IMG/VR virus record: IMGVR_UViG_3300021962_000538
Location: 1-26,825 of that record
Reading direction: 5' to 3' (one strand)
DNA length: 26,825 nucleotides
DNA from: a virus
Shown: positions 26,541 to 26,825 of the stretch, one piece after another
Layout: every line of letters starts with the position of its first letter
How positions within the stretch are numbered: the stretch's first letter is position 1
Position numbers and translations under genes: made by a program
The notes under the pieces: model-generated
What the model was told of the DNA's origin: nothing
Databases searched by the model: none
Seen by the model: only the letters and a program-made list of their open reading frames with translations

Positions 26541-26825
26541 ATGGCTAACACCATAAAGATTAAAAGAAATATTACCGACTCTGCCGCACCTACTACGTCA
26601 GAGATTGCCAAAGGTGAAATAGGCTTTACTGAAGCCACCAAGAAACTCTTCTACCGCATGAATGACGACACCATCCTTGAGATTGGTGGTGAGGGTGCAT
26701 TCCTGAAGAGCAATGAATCAGACACGATGAGCGGCAACCTTACCATCACTGGTAACTTGACCGTTCAAGGAACCACAACTCAAGTTGACTCAACAACTGT
26801 TACAGTTGCGGACCCGCGGGTTAAG
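26541..26825 (+). CDS. Start of a tail-fibre protein (truncated by the window end)
   Basis: 95 residues visible from ATG 26541, with CGGAGA upstream. The N-terminal KIKRNITDSAAPTTSEIAKGEIGFTEATKKLFYRM is the phage fibre N-domain pattern 'P-x-x-x-E-x-x-x-G-E-I-x-x-x-x-x-x-K-L-F-Y', followed by SGNLTITGNLTVQGTTTQVDSTTVTVADP, a beta-helix-like repeat. This belongs to a long, host-recognising or appendage protein that continues past the window. Length and C-terminal domain cannot be seen. Confidence 0.8.
   Translation, partial: MANTIKIKRNITDSAAPTTSEIAKGEIGFTEATKKLFYRMNDDTILEIGGEGAFLKSNESDTMSGNLTITGNLTVQGTTTQVDSTTVTVADPRVK

Noticed and set aside
1-26825. CRISPR array, IS element, transposase, toxin-antitoxin pair or integrase
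   Set aside because: No regularly spaced identical repeats of CRISPR length, no DDE or tyrosine recombinase motifs and no toxin-antitoxin pair could be recognised in the frames examined.

Overview
The window is a continuous stretch of a tailed double-stranded DNA bacteriophage genome, almost certainly from a Gram-negative host. Host-side signs are an Rz/Rz1-type spanin pair, SecA-type and lipoprotein signal peptides, and sigma70-like TTGACA-N17-TATCTT promoters. The head module is of the HK97 type: terminase, portal, MuF, prohead protease, HK97-fold capsid. Several genes have the look of marine phage families (EF-hand membrane protein, GH19 endolysin, NrdR-like zinc ribbon, portal with long C-terminal extensions). 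A marine proteobacterial phage is therefore my best guess, but that is inference. No integrase, repressor/integration locus, DNA polymerase or rRNA gene is visible. Both ends of the window lie inside genes.

Layout. (1) 1-4932, + strand: the end of a structural-type protein, three overlapping genes for exported proteins, coiled-coil and lipoprotein genes, a SHOCT-like peptide, an EF-hand membrane protein, a nested Rz/Rz1 pair, a 48-residue basic peptide, a GH19 endolysin and a small protein. This is the end of the late region and the lysis cassette. (2) 4877-8035, - strand: a second (SleB-like) hydrolase, small membrane and HTH proteins, and small early-type unknown genes. Several of these are driven by near-identical promoter/leader cassettes. 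(3) 8121-11477, - strand: a recombination operon with a PD-(D/E)XK nuclease, an ERF annealing protein, a winged helix protein, a DUF736-like protein with an SSB-type acidic tip, an HNH nuclease, an unknown protein and an AlpA-like HTH protein. It ends at a strong terminator. (4) 11419-12713: a divergent intergenic region with collagen-codon repeats, a DUF1064 nuclease, a holin-like protein and two short genes. (5) 12741-17938: a methyltransferase (-), then a lambda-O-like initiator carrying iteron-like repeats, a primase-helicase, a structured 250-bp non-coding region with a tRNA-like fold, an NrdR-like zinc ribbon protein, a ParB-methyltransferase fusion and one - strand small gene. (6) 18105-26825, +: packaging and head genes followed by connector and tail-fibre/baseplate-type genes, running off the end.

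How it fits together: early - strand cassettes and the recombination operon take over the cell and process DNA ends. The O-like protein and primase-helicase start replication, probably at repeats inside the initiator gene. The two methyltransferases may protect or mark DNA. Late + strand genes build heads and tails, and GH19 lysin, spanins and holin-like proteins open the cell.
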